Part shown: positions 53,201-61,363 of the stretch, in pieces
Position numbering within the stretch: the first letter of the stretch is position 1
How the letters are laid out: every line of letters begins with the position of its first letter
NCBI GenBank assembly: GCA_964586455.1
Contig: CAZPHV010000013.1
Span: 29,300 to 93,299 of the forward strand
Source: Aquimonas sp964586455
GTDB taxonomy: Bacteria > Pseudomonadota > Gammaproteobacteria > Xanthomonadales > Xanthomonadaceae
DNA: 64,000 nucleotides
Direction of reading: 5' to 3'
Position numbers and translations under genes: made by a program
Notes under the pieces: model-generated
What the model was told of the DNA's origin: nothing
Databases searched by the model: none
What the model saw: the letters and a program-made list of their open reading frames with translations, nothing else

Positions 53201-53778
53201 GGCGCGAACAGCGCGGTGACCGCCGACTGGCCGAGGCGCGGATGCACGGCATGCCAGTCGATCAGATGCGCCAGGGGTCGCGGGCCCATGGCCACGCCCT
53301 TGGGCCGGCCGGTGGATCCGGAAGTGAACAAGACATAGGCGAGCTCGGCTTGGCCGGCATGCGGCCGGGTGTGCGCCTGCATCGCATCGAGGCGCGGCAG
53401 CGGCCCCAGCCGGGCTTCCAGCGCCTGCAGGTCGGACTCGCGGCCAAGCACCGCGCGCGGTGCGGCGTCCTCCAGCATCGCCGCGAGTCGCGCGTCGGGA
53501 TAGGCGGGATCGAGCGGCACGTAACACAGACCCAGCTCGATCGCGGCCAGCAGGTCGATCAGGGTGTCGGCGCGGCGTTCAGCCGCCAGCGCGATGCGCT
53601 CACCGTGCGCGAGCCCGGCTGCGCGCAGGGCCTCGGCCCGCGTCTGCACGGCCTGCCACAGCTGCGCGTAGTCGAGGCGCGTATTGGCGCTGGTCAGGGC
53701 CGGCGCATGCGGCCAGCGTTCGGCTGCACGCGGCAACCAGTGGCGCAGGGGCGTGGGCTCGGATGTGGCGATGGCCAT
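44254..53778 (-). CDS. Hybrid NRPS-PKS with internal aminotransferase: A-PCP-KS-AT-ACP-AMT-C-A-PCP
   Basis: 3174 residues from ATG 53778. Order: A1 (about 10-480; LFTSGSTGRPKG near 150); PCP1 (Ser near 538 in AGARSLS); KS (about 590-1015; Cys in HTACSTG near 766, later His in EAHGTGT and KSNLGHT); AT (about 1095-1400; GHSLGEYS near 1209, HAFH malonyl-type); ACP (GLDSLSL near 1532); a Gln/Leu-rich helix, then a glutamate-1-semialdehyde-type PLP aminotransferase (about 1640-2110; Lys in TYGKIIGGGLPF near 1963); C (about 2120-2560; SHLVFDG); A2 (about 2590-3060; YTSGSTGQPKG near 2718); PCP (HGGDSLLAL near 3109). There is no KR, DH, TE or reductase. A1 pocket residues D-V-Q-F-V-A-H-V-V-K resemble proline codes; A2 D-I-A-Q-W-G-L-V-W-K resembles glycine. 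The PKS-AMT pairing is as in mycosubtilin/iturin synthetases. Product and link to glycan are inferred. Confidence 0.92.
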   Translation of the reverse strand: MAIATSEPTPLRHWLPRAAERWPHAPALTSANTRLDYAQLWQAVQTRAEALRAAGLAHGERIALAAERRADTLIDLLAAIELGLCYVPLDPAYPDARLAAMLEDAAPRAVLGRESDLQALEARLGPLPRLDAMQAHTRPHAGQAELAYVLFTSGSTGRPKGVAMGPRPLAHLIDWHAVHPRLGQSAVTALFAPLSFDVHFQEILSTIATGGCLVLLSEAERRDPEALRAALMRERVQRLFLPYVALQMLAEACVEAAPPPLRDVVSAGEQLQVTDSIRRLFARLPGSALHNHYGPTESHVVTAFELEGDPTTWPAIPPIGHALPHVRIALGPLEDVQDPNEGELLLGGETLACGYLGRAELSAERFVETANGTQYRTGDRVRRDAEGVLHYLGRADAQLKIDGYRIEPGEIELALLGQCALRDAAVGACELPGLGRQLVAWVVAREAGDENALIEALRAHLRERLPAYMQPQRYVVLPRLPTTPSGKIDRRGLPVPQVDASIDRSQPPRARLLALWREALGRSELTEHDSVFAAGARSLSVLRVVAQARAQGIEGLSVALVYDRPSVASQIEALEQGTQAATRTRRHAADAQAPIAIVGWALRAPGSRDVEAFWQNLLDGVEGLRRFSRDELDPSLPRALIERPNFVAARGVLEDADRFDAGFFGLSKSEATLLDPQQRLLLELAQTALEDAALDPQALAARGERVGVYAGTGNNSYAPALRAAEPERIAASGEFALMLASEKDYAATRIAHRLDLRGPAVSVHTACSTGLVAVAEAVQALRAGRCEVAIAGGASVLVPQQAGYLHVEGGMESADGRCRPFDAEASGTVFSSAGALVVLKPLQQALDDGDTVHALIRGVGLNNDGAGKASFTAPSVQGQAECIRLALDDAGLPASAIGYVEAHGTGTALGDPIEVEALRRAYAEDAVPTASVVLGSLKSNLGHTIAAAGVLGLIKAALCLARERIPGTLHYRAPNPQIDFAATPFRVSAETQPWPRGVEPRAAAVSSFGVGGTNAHVVLAEAPQRAPRFASDETPSLRLFPLSARSAEALAARATDLADALEHEALPLDAVLATLVRGRSALPLRRAVAARDRVELIAGLRREAKPEAAEPAPRLVFLFPGQGSQHPGMAAALHAEVPAFAEALDSALAAAQPLLDIDLRALLLEADDSLASALLAETRYAQPALYCMEVALAQWLASLGLKPAALIGHSLGEYSAAAMAGVLSIEDGARAVCARAAAMWAQPRGGMLAVRAGAEALAAHLLDGIEIVGYNAPQLCVLAGPATAIDALEGELGEAGLQATRLRVSHAFHSAAMDGAVSAVHQALSEIALSPPQLPVYSCVSGAPLRADEATDPAYWARQVRAPVRFSDALTRELAQPGTVLIELGPGQALTALARQHRDAQGRAPRVLPLLPAPNSAADAALHAVEAIGRLWCTGLALDWPLPRDARRAHLPTYRFADTRFWFRGRQPASAEPSIDSAAEPLAAPSRATEDPPMADRRPTLALELRRLLADVAGLAPEDLSPSESLVEQGLDSLSLTQATLELERVFGLKLRFRRLMEDLDTVERLVEFLHAELPPERFAATPAAPSPGLPAQPTDAGVLGLIQQQMALMQQQLALLTGGALPADSAMSAQNASTPAALPAAARPGVSAATSSGTGSAGDDKADLIAKPFGASARITVKPQQQMSAAQRAWLDDFTARYLARSGKSRAFSQQHRARMADPRVVTGFNPLWKDLVYPIVADRSDGARVWDLDGNEYIDLLSCFGANLLGYQPKALVAAMRAQLDRGLEVGPQHPLAAEVADLISEFTGHARVGFCNTGSEAVMGAMRIARTVTGRKTIAIFTNSYHGIFDEVIVRGTRQLRSLAAAPGILANAVENVLVLDYASDEALKILRERGHELAAVMIEPIQNKYPTLQPRAFVQALREICDGCGAALIFDEVVTGFRLAPGGAQQFYGVRADLCTYGKIIGGGLPFAAIAGSAHWLDALDGGHWQYGDDSYPEAGVTYFAGTFVRHPLALAAAKATLLELKRGGQAFYDDLNARTQGLIDRLNAAFVARSAPVKAVHCASLWRLQWDEDQKNISLFYYLARFHGLHLYEQFGHFVTAAMGAAELDRIVEVFVGALDELMALGFISTREVAQATTPSDLTAPMQARSGPLGPGQTERWLATALNPNGARALVESYRLRLQGGVDAAALEHALRRLLERHVGFRLRIEAERPQQHEVAALGPDFAVLDLRAEAAPAASADACFEALRLRDYAPGEHALMALRLCLLPEQAAEVQLAGSHLVFDGWANGVFMRELALLLAAETQGVAAALAEPESPLDFASATLARIEGSEGQHALAAAVERLRDAPALSLADREPGAGRRFAADSLQRCYEGEGFAQLKAIAAAQRCTLYQLLLAVTAVALRELCGHGDLVLALPYASQAQGRHPALIGDGVLDLPVRIRLGADADPLASLAGVRSALLDALDQPWLTQARVAQALGRAARGDRPALSGVHFNLNPALDLQQFAPLQASGREGRKPGLLSELMFNFHEQPDALLLDLHHSTELLSPQRVQAVLAQFERALFALVPALASTTPTPGTEASTASAPTTPAAIAAAPLRLDYAGLGRRIDAIATALRTQGVRAGDRVGLCLPRGFDLPAAMLACFACGAAWVPLDPEYPPSRLAFMAADAGLRLILCARAEDLPETLRTRPWLALQALPEQASTAAIADACEAAASAYVIYTSGSTGQPKGVEVTQANLAWLLQALARRPGLRADDRVLATTTASFDIAIAELLLPLACGACSVIADSEQAREPTALWRLLADENCSLLQTTPTLMQLWLGSPPPTALRACRVWLGGEPLAQALAQRLLPQVAELWNLYGPTEATVWASAWQVESPERGVLLGEALPGIGLHVLDEDGNPVAPGLPGELWISGAGVAQGYLARPELSAQRFLALPATGERAYRSGDLAVLDAPTRLRHLGRIDSQIKLRGHRIELEEIDCALLDLPGVRDAACALVDSGEGELWAFLQIDADAAPDPRTLRRQLAQRLPAPMLPARFLRAAALPRLPNGKRDRAALRGLPAAELAAPTAGPAEAGATLDPHEALLTRIWAELLGGIAIDPDAGFFDHGGDSLLALRMVQQVEDTSGVRLPLLRVGQASLRALAADIACAVGHAAPPRSSWLSRLFGTAPKSREH

Positions 53779-53803
53779 GGGCAGGTCCCCCGACGCTGCG
53801 TGC

Positions 53804-54811
53804 TCAGACTCCGTAAAAGCCGCGATACCAGTCGACGAAGCGCTGGATGCCAACCTCGACCGGGGTCTCCGGCGAGTAGCCGGTGTCGCGCATCAGCGCG
53901 TCGACGTCGGCCTCGGTGTCGGGCACGTCGCCGGGCTGCAGCGGCAGCAGGCGCTTTTCGGCGGTGCGGCCCAGCGCCTGCTCGATCAGCTCGATGTAGC
54001 GCGACAGCTGCACCGGCCGGTGGTTGCCGATGTTGTAGACGCGGTAAGGCGCGCTGGAGCTGGCCGGCGAGGGCAGCAGCGGATCGAAGGTCGGGTCCGG
54101 CCCGGGCACGCGGTCCAGCGTGCGGATCACGCCCTCGACGATGTCGTCGACGTAGGTGAAGTCGCGGGTGTGCTGGCCGAAGTTGAAAACGTCGATCGGT
54201 TCGCCGGCGAGGATCTTGCGGGTGAACAGGAACAGGGCCATGTCCGGCCGGCCCCAGGGCCCGTAGACGGTGAAGAAGCGCAGGCCGGTGGTCGGCAGGC
54301 CGAACAGGTGGCTGTAGGTATGCGCCATCAGCTCGTTGGATTTCTTGGTCGCCGCGTACAGGCTGACCGGATGGTCGACGCTGTCCTCGACCGCGAACGG
54401 CAGCTTGCGGTTGGCGCCGTAGACCGAGCTCGAGCTCGCGTAGACCAGATGTTCGATGCCGCCGTGGCGGCAGCATTCGAGAATGTTGATGAAGCCGACG
54501 ATGTTGGCGTCGATGTAGGCCCGCGGGTTCTCCAGCGAGTAGCGCACGCCGGCCTGGGCCGCCAGGTTCACCACCCGGTCGGGGCGGAACTCTGCGAAGG
54601 CCTGTTCCATCGCGGAACGGTCTTCCAGCGAGGCCTTCAGGAAGGAGAAGCCGGCGCGCGGTGTGAGCCGCGCCAGTCGGGCTTCCTTCAAGCGAACGTC
54701 GTAGTAGTCGTTGAGATTGTCATAGCCCAGCACCTCGTCGCCGCGATCCAGCAGGCGGTGGCTGAGGGTGGAACCGATGAAGCCGGCAGCGCCGGTGACC
54801 AGGACTCGCAT
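53804..54811 (-). CDS. UDP-glucuronate 4-epimerase-like NAD-dependent epimerase
   Basis: 335 residues of an extended SDR. The NAD motif is VTGAAGFIGSTLSHRLLDRG (about 5-24), then YDNLNDYYDVRLKEARL, the block typical of UDP-GlcA 4-epimerases (CapI/LpsL/GAE group). The Ser is in YASSSSVYGANRKLPF, and the YxxxK pair lies in VSLYAATKKSNELMAH. TGLRFFTVYGPWGRPDMA is a strong subgroup mark. It would convert UDP-GlcA to UDP-GalA, giving an acidic sugar to the polysaccharide. It is the first gene of the operon that continues to the NRPS-PKS after 25 bases, so the large synthetase is transcriptionally tied to sugar-nucleotide synthesis. Confidence 0.88.
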   Translation of the reverse strand: MRVLVTGAAGFIGSTLSHRLLDRGDEVLGYDNLNDYYDVRLKEARLARLTPRAGFSFLKASLEDRSAMEQAFAEFRPDRVVNLAAQAGVRYSLENPRAYIDANIVGFINILECCRHGGIEHLVYASSSSVYGANRKLPFAVEDSVDHPVSLYAATKKSNELMAHTYSHLFGLPTTGLRFFTVYGPWGRPDMALFLFTRKILAGEPIDVFNFGQHTRDFTYVDDIVEGVIRTLDRVPGPDPTFDPLLPSPASSSAPYRVYNIGNHRPVQLSRYIELIEQALGRTAEKRLLPLQPGDVPDTEADVDALMRDTGYSPETPVEVGIQRFVDWYRGFYGV

Positions 54812-55124
54812 GGGCGGAAAACTCGCTGGAAGGCGGTCACGGAACAGCCCATGCCGCAGCGCCGCAGGATAGCAGTGGCCGAGGTGAAAGTGTGTTTCAG
54901 GTCACAGTAAGAGCCGGGATTGGGGATTGGGGATTCGGGATTCGCCCGAAGGGCGCTTGGGGCCGGCGAACGCCGGCGCATGGGCTTCGCTTTCCGTCTG
55001 ATGAAGGGTCAAGCGTGATGGCAGCTTGCCAGGCCTACTTCGATTGCGGTCAGCCAAGCCACAGTCTCAAGTCCCGCACCACCCTTCCGACCGTCGGGCC
55101 AATCCCGAATCCCGAATCCCGGCC
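54812..55124 (+). other. Gap of 313 bases holding a heptamer-repeat inverted element
   Basis: No gene is evident. The stretch between the two heptamer arrays (54916-55120) looks like a small dispersed element. The promoter for the epimerase/NRPS-PKS operon should lie near 54815-54915; the segment TGAAAGTGTGTTTCAGGTCACAG there is AT-richer, but I cannot define boxes. Confidence 0.4.
54916..55120 (+). repeat. Element bounded by inverted GGGATT(G/C) heptamer arrays
   Basis: Four heptamers (GGGATTG twice, then GGGATTC twice) run 54916-54943. Three complementary heptamers (CAATCCC, GAATCCC, GAATCCC) run 55100-55120. The two arrays are inverted relative to each other and enclose about 156 bases without a gene. 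Confidence 0.65.
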
Positions 55125-56417
<1,293 letters not shown>

Positions 56418-56503
56418 GGTCTTGCCATCCAATGTGATGTCCGTCACAGTCTAGCAGCCTTCACACCCGGCCAGACAGCCGGCTCACGCGAACCCGAGAC
56501 CCC

Positions 56504-57910
56504 ATGCGTTCGATCTCCGATGCCTTCCATCCCGCCCGCCGCTGGGTGCTGATTCTCGCCCTCGTCGAGTTCTCCCTGCTGGTGCTGGTGTTCTACGCCG
56601 CGGCCGGTCTGCGCTTCATGGGTGATTCCGGGCTGCTGGCGCGCGCATTCGGCGACATTCTGCCGCGTGCGCTGCTGTTCGCCGGCGTCCATGTGTTGGC
56701 GATGACCGCACTGGGCATGTACATCTCGCAGAGCCGCGAGGGCTTGAGTGGACATATCGTTCGCGCGGCAGTGGCCTTTGTGGCGGGTGGTCTGTTTCTG
56801 ATCGCGCTGCAATATGCACTTCCGGTCAGCCCGATCGGGCGCGGCGTGATGCTCATCGCGATGCTGCTCGGTTTGATTGCGATCATGCTGAGCCGCTATT
56901 TCGCGCTGAAGTCGGTCGGCGTGGAGGCGCTGCGAAGGCGCGTGCTGGTGCTGGGGGTCGGCGAAAAAGCCGCGCTGATCGCCAACCGCCTGCGCCGGCT
57001 GTCGGACCAGCGCACTTTTCAGGTGCTGGGTTATCTGCCCATGCCCGGTGACGCCGACGCCATTCCGCACGAACTGCGTTTCAACCCCGAATCAGGGCTG
57101 CTGGCCCTGCTGCGCGAACACGACATCGACGAGATCGTGATCGCGGTTGACGAGCGTCGCGGCATCCTGCCGATGGACGAGCTGATCCAGGCCCGACTGC
57201 GCGGCATCATCGTCACCGAGGTCGGCACGTTCTTTGAACACGAGAGCGGCAAGATCAAGATGAACGTGCTGAATCCGTCCTGGCTGGTGTTCTCGCGCGG
57301 CTTCGATGCCGGCAGCGTTCGCGTCGCCAGCAAGCGCGCCTTCGACGTGGCGGCGTCCAGCCTGCTTCTGCTGCTGGCCGCGCCGCTGATGCTGGCGACG
57401 GCCTTCCTGATCTGGGCCGAGAGCGGTTTCCGCGGCAGCATCATTTATCGGCAGGAGCGCGTCGGCCAGGGCGGTAAGGTGTTCCCCGTGCTGAAGTTCC
57501 GCAGCATGCGCGAAGACGCTGAAAAAGACGGCGTCGCGCGCTGGGCGCAGACCGATGACGACCGCATTACCCGGGTCGGGCGCGTCATCCGCAAGCTGCG
57601 CATCGACGAGCTGCCCCAGGTCATCAACGTGCTGCGCGGCGAGATGAGCTTCGTCGGCCCGCGCCCCGAGCGCCCGACCTTTGTCGAACAGCTCGCCGCC
57701 GAGATTCCGTACTACGCGCTGCGCCATACGGTGAAACCCGGCATCACCGGCTGGGCGCAGCTGCGCTATGCCTACGGCGCGTCGGTCAAGGACGCCGAGG
57801 AAAAACTCAAGTACGACCTGTACTACGTGAAGAACCACAGCCTGATGTTCGACCTGCTGGTGCTGCTGCAGACTTTTGAGGTCGTGCTGTTCGGCAAAGG
57901 CGCGCGCTGA
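56504..57910 (+). CDS. Priming sugar transferase, XrtA/PEP-CTERM system EpsB-type (polyprenyl glycosylphosphotransferase)
   Basis: 468 residues. Four N-terminal membrane helices (about 13-35, 49-70, 83-103 and 109-130) are followed by a CoA-binding-like Rossmann segment (RRVLVLGVGEKAALIANRL) and a further helix near 285-308. The C-terminal bacterial sugar transferase domain shows IIYRQERVGQGGKVFPVLKF, RSMREDAEKDG, RKLRIDELPQVINVLRGEMS, FVGPRPERP and TVKPGITGWAQ. It attaches the first sugar phosphate to undecaprenyl phosphate at the inner membrane. The pattern matches the XrtA-associated EpsB-type family used in PEP-CTERM loci. It is followed after about 100 bases by the c-di-GMP gene. It is the best single marker of the locus type. 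Confidence 0.9.
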   Translation: MRSISDAFHPARRWVLILALVEFSLLVLVFYAAAGLRFMGDSGLLARAFGDILPRALLFAGVHVLAMTALGMYISQSREGLSGHIVRAAVAFVAGGLFLIALQYALPVSPIGRGVMLIAMLLGLIAIMLSRYFALKSVGVEALRRRVLVLGVGEKAALIANRLRRLSDQRTFQVLGYLPMPGDADAIPHELRFNPESGLLALLREHDIDEIVIAVDERRGILPMDELIQARLRGIIVTEVGTFFEHESGKIKMNVLNPSWLVFSRGFDAGSVRVASKRAFDVAASSLLLLLAAPLMLATAFLIWAESGFRGSIIYRQERVGQGGKVFPVLKFRSMREDAEKDGVARWAQTDDDRITRVGRVIRKLRIDELPQVINVLRGEMSFVGPRPERPTFVEQLAAEIPYYALRHTVKPGITGWAQLRYAYGASVKDAEEKLKYDLYYVKNHSLMFDLLVLLQTFEVVLFGKGAR

Positions 57911-58011
57911 GGAGAGGCGGGGACGCCCTCGCGGGGGCTGCGCTTTTCAGGCGCTGGCTCCGATCTTGCAAGAGTGACCGGGCCCGTCCCTTGGGCAGTC
58001 CGGCCCTGTGC

Positions 58012-60981
58012 ATGTCTCCTTCCCCCAGCTCGAAAGCCGTCTTGGTCAAAGCACCCGCCGCTGATGCGGCGGACGCTCTGGCGCGCCTGCTGTCCGCGCC
58101 AAGCCTGGAGGCCTTCGCACGCTGCCTGCTGGACCTGCTGCCCCCAGCACCGGGAGCTGCGCCGCCGCGACTGCTGTACGCCCTGCGCTGGCCAGAGTCG
58201 ATTCATGCGGTGCCCGCAGGCGCTGAAGGGCTTGAGCTCGCCTTGGCCGAGTCCGCGCTGACCGCGGCGGATGGCATCGAGTACAGCCACGACCGACGCC
58301 GTCAGGCCACCCTGTTGGCGGCCCACTCCGGCGGCGGAGCGGTCGTGCTCCTGGCAGCGGCGGGGCAAGTGCTCAGCCTGAATAACTGGCCGGCCGACAC
58401 CCTGCGCCCGCTGCTGTCTGCACGGCTGCAGGAGCTGGTCGAGATCGCACTGTTGAACGACAGCCTGCGCCAGCTCGAGCACACCGAGCGCGTGCAGCGC
58501 GCACTGTTCGCCATCACTGAAATGGCCGCCGAGGAGCAGGACCGCGCGGCCATGCTGCACGGGCTGCATGGCATCGTCGGAGGTCTGATGTATGCCGAGA
58601 ACTTCTACATCGCGCTGCACGACGCGCACACCGGAATGGTGGAGTTCATCTACTTCGCCGATGCTCACGACAGCCGGCTTGCGCTGGAACTCGACAAGCC
58701 GCGTCCGCTCGAAGACATGCGCCATGGCCTGACCTGGCACGTACTCACCGGCGGTCAACCTCTGCGCGGCGATCTGGATGAGATCGAAGCCCAGGTGAGC
58801 AGTCGCGCACCACTGCGTCGACAGGGTGCGGATGCGCGCCACTGGCTGGGCGTGCCGATGCTGGCCGGTACCGAAGTGCGCGGTGTGATTGCCGTGCAGA
58901 CCTACAACGAGGCGGTGCAATTCACCGCCGCTGATCAGGCTCTGCTGAGCTACGTCGGCAGTCACATTCTGACCGCGCTGGAACGACGACGCTCGCGCGC
59001 CGAGCTTGAAGCCCTGGTCGCAGCGCGTACCCAGGAGCTGGCCCAGGCCAATGCCGTGCTGACCACCGAGGTGCAGGAGCGGGAGCGCGGTGAACGCCTG
59101 CAGGCGGCGCTGTACCGGATCGCCGAGCTGGCCGGCAAGGACATCGGCATCGCCGAGTTCTGCGCGGTGATGCACGCCATCGTTGGCAGCCTGATTCCGG
59201 CCCGGAACTTCTACATCGCGTTGGTCTCGGAAGACGGCGACACCCTCAACTTTCCCTACTTCGCGGACGAAAAGCCGGGCACCCCGACGTCCAGGCCGAA
59301 GGGCAACGGCATCACCGAATACCTGATCCGCACGGGTGAGCCGGTACTGACCGACCACGACGGCATCTACGCGCTTGCCGCGGCCGGCCAATGCGAGGTC
59401 CTGGGCACTGCGGCGCTGTCCTGGCTCGGCGTGCCGCTGATTGGCGCCAGTGGGGTGATCGGCGCGGTGGTGGTGCAGAGCTACCACCCGGAAGTGACCT
59501 ACGGCAGCAATGACCAGAGCCTGCTCGCCTTCGTGTCCTACCACATCGCCTCCAGCCTGGAGCGCCGGCGCGCCGCGGCCGACCTGCGCGCTTCGCATCA
59601 GCTGCTGGAGCAGCGCGTGGAGCAACGCACCCGCGAGTTGCGCGAACAGATCCAGGCCCGCGAGGCCATCCAGGCCCAACTCGAACACCAGGTGCTGCAT
59701 GACGCCCTGACCGGCCTGCCGAACCGCGGCTACCTGCGTGATCGTCTGCAGCGCGTGCTCGGTCGCGTGCGCCGGCATCCCGGCCAGGGCTTCGCGCTGC
59801 TGTACCTCGATGTCGACCGCTTCAAGGTCATCAACGACAGCCTTGGTCATTCGGCGGGCGACGCGGTGCTGATCGAAGTCGCCCAGCGCTTCCTCAGCTG
59901 CGTGCGCGAGAACGATGTGGTCGCACGGCTCAGCGGTGACGAGTTCGCGATCCTGCTTGAGGACTACGACGATCCCGACACGCCGACCCTGGTCGCCCAG
60001 CGCATCATCGAATCGATGGCCGCGCCGATCGCCCTGCCCGAAAGCAGCGTGCAGCCCTCGGTCAGCATTGGCATCACCCTGGGTGGGGCAGATACGTCCA
60101 GCGGCGAAGACCTGCTGCGCACGGCAGACACGGCGATGTACCGGGCCAAGGCCGCCGGACGCAACCGTTTCCAATACTTCGAGGAAGGCCTGGAACTGGC
60201 CTCCAAGGCACAGCTCGCTTTGGAGCTCGACTTGCGCCAGGCCCTCGGGCGCTGCGAGTTCGAACCCTACTTCCAGGCGATCGTCGACCTCGACACCCGC
60301 GCCACCGTCGGCTACGAAGCCTTGATGCGTTGGCGGCACCCGCGTCGCGGCCTGCTGGCCCCGGCCGAGTTCCTGCACGTGGCCGAAGACAGCGGCATGA
60401 TCGAGGCGATCGACTGGCAGGTGTTCGAGCGCGCTTGCCAAGGCCTGGTCAAGCTGGGCCTGGACGCCGGCTTCATCAATCTCAACGTGTCGCCGCGCCA
60501 CTTCGGCAGTGAGGACTTCGCGGATCGACTGGTCGCGATGATCGAGGCCCAGGGCCTGAGCCCGGGGCGCGTACATATCGAGCTCACCGAAGGCACCCTG
60601 CTGCGCAACCCCGAGCGCGTTCGCAATGCGCTGGAACGACTGCACGCGCGCGGCGTGCAGACCGCACTCGATGATTTTGGCACCGGCTACTCGTCACTGA
60701 GCTATCTGCATCAGTTCCCGCTGCAGATGCTGAAGATCGATCGCAGCTTCGTGACCCCACTGGTACAGGACGGTGGCGGCAGCGGCGAGGCCATTGTTTC
60801 CGCGATTCTTGCGATGGCGCATTCACTGGACCTTGAAGTCGTGGCCGAAGGCATCGAGACCGAATCGCAGTGCGCGCGCCTCGCCCAGCTCGGCTGCCGG
60901 CGCGGTCAGGGCTATCTGTTCGCGCGGCCACAGCCGCTGGCGCCGCTGCTGGACGCGCGCCGCGCTGCGGCGATGGGCTGA
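58012..60981 (+). CDS. GAF-GAF-GGDEF-EAL c-di-GMP turnover protein
   Basis: 989 residues from ATG 58012. After a poorly conserved N-terminal region two GAF-type sensor domains are visible: about 150-325 (YAENFYIALHDAHTGMVEFI, WLGVPMLAGTEVRGVIAVQT) and about 370-525 (ARNFYIALVSEDGDTLNFPY, SWLGVPLIGASGVIGAVVVQ). Coiled-coil helices (ELRAR-type, 335-365 and 530-560) precede the GGDEF domain (DALTGLPNRGYLRDRL; active loop RLSGDEFAIL) and the EAL domain (YEALMRWRHP, INLNVSPRHFG, ALDDFGTGYSSLSYL, VVAEGIET). GGDEF has Ser in the first Gly place, still compatible with cyclase activity. EAL metal residues look intact. The location beside the priming transferase suggests local control of exopolysaccharide output. 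No membrane segment is present. Confidence 0.9.
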   Translation: MSPSPSSKAVLVKAPAADAADALARLLSAPSLEAFARCLLDLLPPAPGAAPPRLLYALRWPESIHAVPAGAEGLELALAESALTAADGIEYSHDRRRQATLLAAHSGGGAVVLLAAAGQVLSLNNWPADTLRPLLSARLQELVEIALLNDSLRQLEHTERVQRALFAITEMAAEEQDRAAMLHGLHGIVGGLMYAENFYIALHDAHTGMVEFIYFADAHDSRLALELDKPRPLEDMRHGLTWHVLTGGQPLRGDLDEIEAQVSSRAPLRRQGADARHWLGVPMLAGTEVRGVIAVQTYNEAVQFTAADQALLSYVGSHILTALERRRSRAELEALVAARTQELAQANAVLTTEVQERERGERLQAALYRIAELAGKDIGIAEFCAVMHAIVGSLIPARNFYIALVSEDGDTLNFPYFADEKPGTPTSRPKGNGITEYLIRTGEPVLTDHDGIYALAAAGQCEVLGTAALSWLGVPLIGASGVIGAVVVQSYHPEVTYGSNDQSLLAFVSYHIASSLERRRAAADLRASHQLLEQRVEQRTRELREQIQAREAIQAQLEHQVLHDALTGLPNRGYLRDRLQRVLGRVRRHPGQGFALLYLDVDRFKVINDSLGHSAGDAVLIEVAQRFLSCVRENDVVARLSGDEFAILLEDYDDPDTPTLVAQRIIESMAAPIALPESSVQPSVSIGITLGGADTSSGEDLLRTADTAMYRAKAAGRNRFQYFEEGLELASKAQLALELDLRQALGRCEFEPYFQAIVDLDTRATVGYEALMRWRHPRRGLLAPAEFLHVAEDSGMIEAIDWQVFERACQGLVKLGLDAGFINLNVSPRHFGSEDFADRLVAMIEAQGLSPGRVHIELTEGTLLRNPERVRNALERLHARGVQTALDDFGTGYSSLSYLHQFPLQMLKIDRSFVTPLVQDGGGSGEAIVSAILAMAHSLDLEVVAEGIETESQCARLAQLGCRRGQGYLFARPQPLAPLLDARRAAAMG

Positions 60982-61079
60982 AAGCGCTTCCCCGAGATCC
61001 AGCGCATTCGCGATCACCGTGTTGCCTGCAGGGCGTGGGCAATGTGCTGTAGGGCTTCGTAGGCTGCAGTGGAGAAGCT

Positions 61080-61190
61080 CTGGTACCTGCGCTGCGCTTA
61101 TGTACCCTACGCCGACAACGGTTTGCCGCTACGATCGCCGCGCGGCGTCACCCGAATTCGTAGGGTAGATAAGCGCAGCGCATCTACCAG
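61080..61190 (+). repeat. 111-bp REPIN/MITE-like element, copy 2
   Basis: Ends at 61080-61110 (CTGGTACCTGCGCTGCGC) and 61160-61190 (GTAGGGTAGATAAGCGC) are 31-base inverted repeats with three mismatches. The right end is identical to that of copy 1. The 49-base centre resembles that of copy 3. Confidence 0.72.
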
Positions 61191-61252
61191 CCGACCGCCT
61201 CAGTCACTCCCATGTCGCGTGGCCTCGCTTCGTAGGCCGCAGTGGAGAAGCT

Positions 61253-61363
61253 CTGGTACATGCGCTGCGCTTATGTACCCTACGCGGACAACGGTTTGCC
61301 GCTGCGTTCGCTGCAGGGCGTCACCCGAACTCGTAGGGTAGATAAGCGCAGCGCATCTACCAG
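61253..61363 (+). repeat. 111-bp REPIN/MITE-like element, copy 3
   Basis: Ends at 61253-61283 and 61333-61363 are 31-base inverted repeats with two mismatches. It lies exactly 173 bases after copy 2 and shares about 25 bases of left flank with it, so the pair arose by tandem duplication of element plus flank. Confidence 0.72.

Noticed and set aside
51070..54159. Plus-strand open frame of 1029 codons opposite the NRPS-PKS
   Set aside because: It runs antisense to clear A and KS domains, has low-complexity Arg/Gly/Gln composition and no motif. Long antisense frames are expected in GC-rich genes.
57823..60645. Minus-strand frame of 940 codons opposite the GGDEF-EAL gene
   Set aside because: It is the antisense of well-defined GAF, GGDEF and EAL domains and shows no domain of its own.
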